A stretch of 64,000 nt of DNA from JBBQVS01 sp964250765 (GTDB taxonomy: Bacteria; Chloroflexota; Ktedonobacteria; Ktedonobacterales; Ktedonobacteraceae), in NCBI GenBank assembly GCA_964250765.1, contig CAXUHF010000001.1:62001-126000 (forward strand). The letters run 5' to 3'. Below, in pieces: positions 62,343 through 64,000 of the stretch. Within the stretch, counting starts at the first letter, position 1. The number at the start of each line of letters is the position of its first letter. Below the pieces are notes generated by a model, which saw nothing but the letters and a program-made list of their open reading frames with translations, did no database searches and was not told the DNA's origin. The translations under genes were made by a program, and so were the position numbers.

Positions 62343-64000
62343 TTGGCATGCAACTCTTCTGGCTCGCTCCGCTCTTCCCTCTGACCGTTTTTGTGGTGTT
62401 GGCTCTTGGCCTTTCACGTTCTGGACGGCTTGCCTCAGCCCTTGCGGTCATCGCAATGGTCGGGTCTGTAGTTGTCTCTCTGCTCGGATTGGTTGCCACC
62501 GCTCAAGGGATGAAAGCTATGGTCTCGCTCCCGTGGCTCACTGTGGGTGGCCGTGCGTTGACACTTGCGCTCTGGCTCGATCCTCTCAGCGCGCTGGTCG
62601 CTACGCTTGTCTCTGTTGTCGGACTCATTGTCTTTGTCTATGCAGTCAGCTACATGGCTGAGGATCCACGGCGTGGACGTTTCTTTGCTGAGTTCAGTCT
62701 TTTCGCGGGTTCTATGCTAACACTCGTCCTGGCTGCCGATCTTATCACGCTCTTTATCGCCTGGGAATTGGTGGGCATATGCTCCTATCTGCTCATCGGC
62801 TTCTGGTTTGAACGCGATGCACCGCCTGGAGCTGCAACCAAAGCCTTTTTTACCACGCGGCTTGCCGATCTCCTGCTGCTAGCAGGTGTGTTGCTTCTGA
62901 TTGGAACTGTTGGCAGTGGGCGGATTGATATCATTCTTGTAGCCGCAACGAATGGAAAAATTGGGGCGGGATTGTTACTGTTCATTGCCTTGCTCCTCTT
63001 CGCGGGAGCGGCTGGCAAATCGGCTCAGGTTCCGTTTCAAGGATGGTTGCCCGACGCGATGGCTGGTCCAACACCCGTTTCTGCTCTTTTACATTCTGCT
63101 ACCATGGTTGCGGCTGGCGTCTTTCTCGTCGCACGACTCTACCCCCTCTTTCTTGTTGCCGCTCCATCCCTTCATGTGATTGCGTGGGTCGGTGTCCTTA
63201 CGTCTTTGCTTGGAGGAGGAGGAGCACTCGTAGAAATTGACCTCAAACGTACCCTCGCCTACTCGACGATGAGCCAGATCGGGTTGATGTTTGTCGGACT
63301 GGGCAGTGGAAGCCTTCTTGCTGGTGTCCTATTACTCGTTGCTCAAGCATTATACAAAGCAACGCTCTTTTTAGCGGCGGGTGCCGTAGACCGCGCAGTT
63401 GAAGAGCATACTACCTTCGATTCTATGGGCGGCTTGTTACGACGAATGCCACTCACGGCTCTCGCATTCGCGTTGAGCGCAGCCGCTCTTGCAGGTCTGC
63501 CTGTTACCCTTGCTTTACCACCAAAGGACCCCGTGCTCGTAGCAGCTTGGCTCGCGAACACACCTTTATTCTTTGCGGCACTTGTTGCAAGTTTGCTGAC
63601 AGCTCTCTATAGCACACGAGCTTTTGGATTGGTCTTTCTTGGTGTCCCATCGACCACTGCACAAAAGGCTCACGAAACAACACCTGGGTTGCTCATTCCG
63701 ATACTCGTTCTGGCTGTCCTTATCCCTTTCGGTCTCCTTCTCAATGCGACACTGCTTGGACAACCTCTCAGTCATTTACTCGGAGGAAGGATATCGGACG
63801 CTCCAACTGCAACGATCCTCACGCTCGCTATTGCTGTCATTGGTGTTATAAGTGGCCTATGGGCGCGTTTTGTCTGGCCTCGTGCTCTTGTTTGGCCGCC
63901 ACTTCAAACGCTCAGACCTGCTTTTGCAGGAGAGTTTGGTTTCAAAGCACTCTACCGTCTCGTCGCACAAGGAGGAATAGCGATAAGCAACGTGTTGAAC
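62339..64000 (+). CDS. nuoL: NuoL-like proton-pumping subunit (cut by window end)
   Basis: GTG at 62339 overlaps the nuoK stop (GTGA); ATG 62348 is an alternative. The frame is open to the last base, 554 codons. Antiporter-like signatures: FIAWELVGICSYLLIGFW (Glu of TM5), GAAGKSAQVPFQGWLPDAM and AGPTPVSALLHSATMVAAGVFLVARL, each within the expected spacing. The C-terminal lateral helix region lies beyond the window. Key Lys and His are present, so pumping capacity seems kept. Downstream nuoM/nuoN genes are to be expected. Confidence 0.92.
   Translation, partial: MIGMQLFWLAPLFPLTVFVVLALGLSRSGRLASALAVIAMVGSVVVSLLGLVATAQGMKAMVSLPWLTVGGRALTLALWLDPLSALVATLVSVVGLIVFVYAVSYMAEDPRRGRFFAEFSLFAGSMLTLVLAADLITLFIAWELVGICSYLLIGFWFERDAPPGAATKAFFTTRLADLLLLAGVLLLIGTVGSGRIDIILVAATNGKIGAGLLLFIALLLFAGAAGKSAQVPFQGWLPDAMAGPTPVSALLHSATMVAAGVFLVARLYPLFLVAAPSLHVIAWVGVLTSLLGGGGALVEIDLKRTLAYSTMSQIGLMFVGLGSGSLLAGVLLLVAQALYKATLFLAAGAVDRAVEEHTTFDSMGGLLRRMPLTALAFALSAAALAGLPVTLALPPKDPVLVAAWLANTPLFFAALVASLLTALYSTRAFGLVFLGVPSTTAQKAHETTPGLLIPILVLAVLIPFGLLLNATLLGQPLSHLLGGRISDAPTATILTLAIAVIGVISGLWARFVWPRALVWPPLQTLRPAFAGEFGFKALYRLVAQGGIAISNVLN

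Noticed and set aside
1..64000. tRNA, rRNA, insertion sequence or replication origin
   Set aside because: I looked for cloverleaf-like arms, transposase motifs, terminal inverted repeats and iteron-like repeats by eye and found none convincing; a covariance-model and IS search would settle this.

Overview
The window looks like chromosomal or large-replicon DNA of a Ktedonobacteria-like member of the Chloroflexota. This is an inference from gene content, not a database match. The pointers are moderate G+C, many ORFan proteins, GTG/TTG starts, and a typical set of large multidomain proteins: an SARP/BTAD regulator with a long helical tail, FHA-PrsW, ubiquitin-like-WD40, LysM-CHAP, TIR-TPR and MMPL proteins. 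No rRNA, tRNA, CRISPR array or intact insertion sequence was seen.

Layout. (1) 1-8.9 kb: a one-strand series of mostly unrecognised proteins plus one WGR-like/nucleotidyltransferase (ligase-type) protein. Strong hairpins lie 20-90 nt in front of the next start codon rather than just behind the previous stop, so they may be leader terminators. (2) 9.3-16.4 kb: mixed genes (NAD-dependent epimerase, LysM-CHAP cell-wall protein, SAM methyltransferase, XRE-GAF regulator, F420-type LLM oxidoreductase). (3) 16.5-18.7 kb: two overlapping TIR-TPR genes behind a pair of related palindromic sites. (4) 18.9-29.6 kb: methyltransferase, SARP regulator, NYN-LOTUS RNase-like protein, ubiquitin-like-WD40 membrane protein, a degenerate class I glutamine amidotransferase, a chorismate-lyase-like protein and an AEC transporter. 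(5) 29.7-43.5 kb: an alpha/beta-hydrolase-MMPL fusion, an EamA transporter with a C-terminal winged helix, a large RskA-like membrane protein, a methyltransferase, a P450 and a surface protein. (6) 44-46.7 kb: two tandem MOSC genes, a CoxG-like protein and an aldo/keto reductase. (7) 46.7-54.1 kb: a CAP lipoprotein, FHA-PrsW protease, and a BlaI-M56-C39-peptidase-lipoprotein operon, followed by a decayed ccdA region. (8) 54.5-64 kb: a copper region (csoR, split cupredoxin, copZ) that runs into a complex-I-like operon, nuoA-nuoBD-nuoH-nuoJ-nuoK-nuoL, cut by the window end.

How the genes connect. Two regulatory networks can be read from the DNA. A BlaI-type site (GATACTA-like half sites in dyads) occurs before the blaI operon, before the MOSC genes and before a divergent Lgt-like gene. 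A CsoR-type site, TACCC-N3-GGGTA, occurs three times: before csoR, before copZ (where only a csoR tail remains) and before the complex-I-like operon. That operon encodes a NuoJ-like subunit with two YTC.MHPE...CPKCGM heavy-metal-binding modules and a long Met/His-rich insert, and a fused NuoB-NuoD-like subunit without iron-sulfur cysteines. The most interesting reading is a copper-controlled, copper-binding, redox-centre-poor relative of complex I.

The same 52-58 kb stretch shows decay: truncated ccdA next to a lipoprotein stub, a cupredoxin cut by an in-frame TAA, and the csoR remnant.
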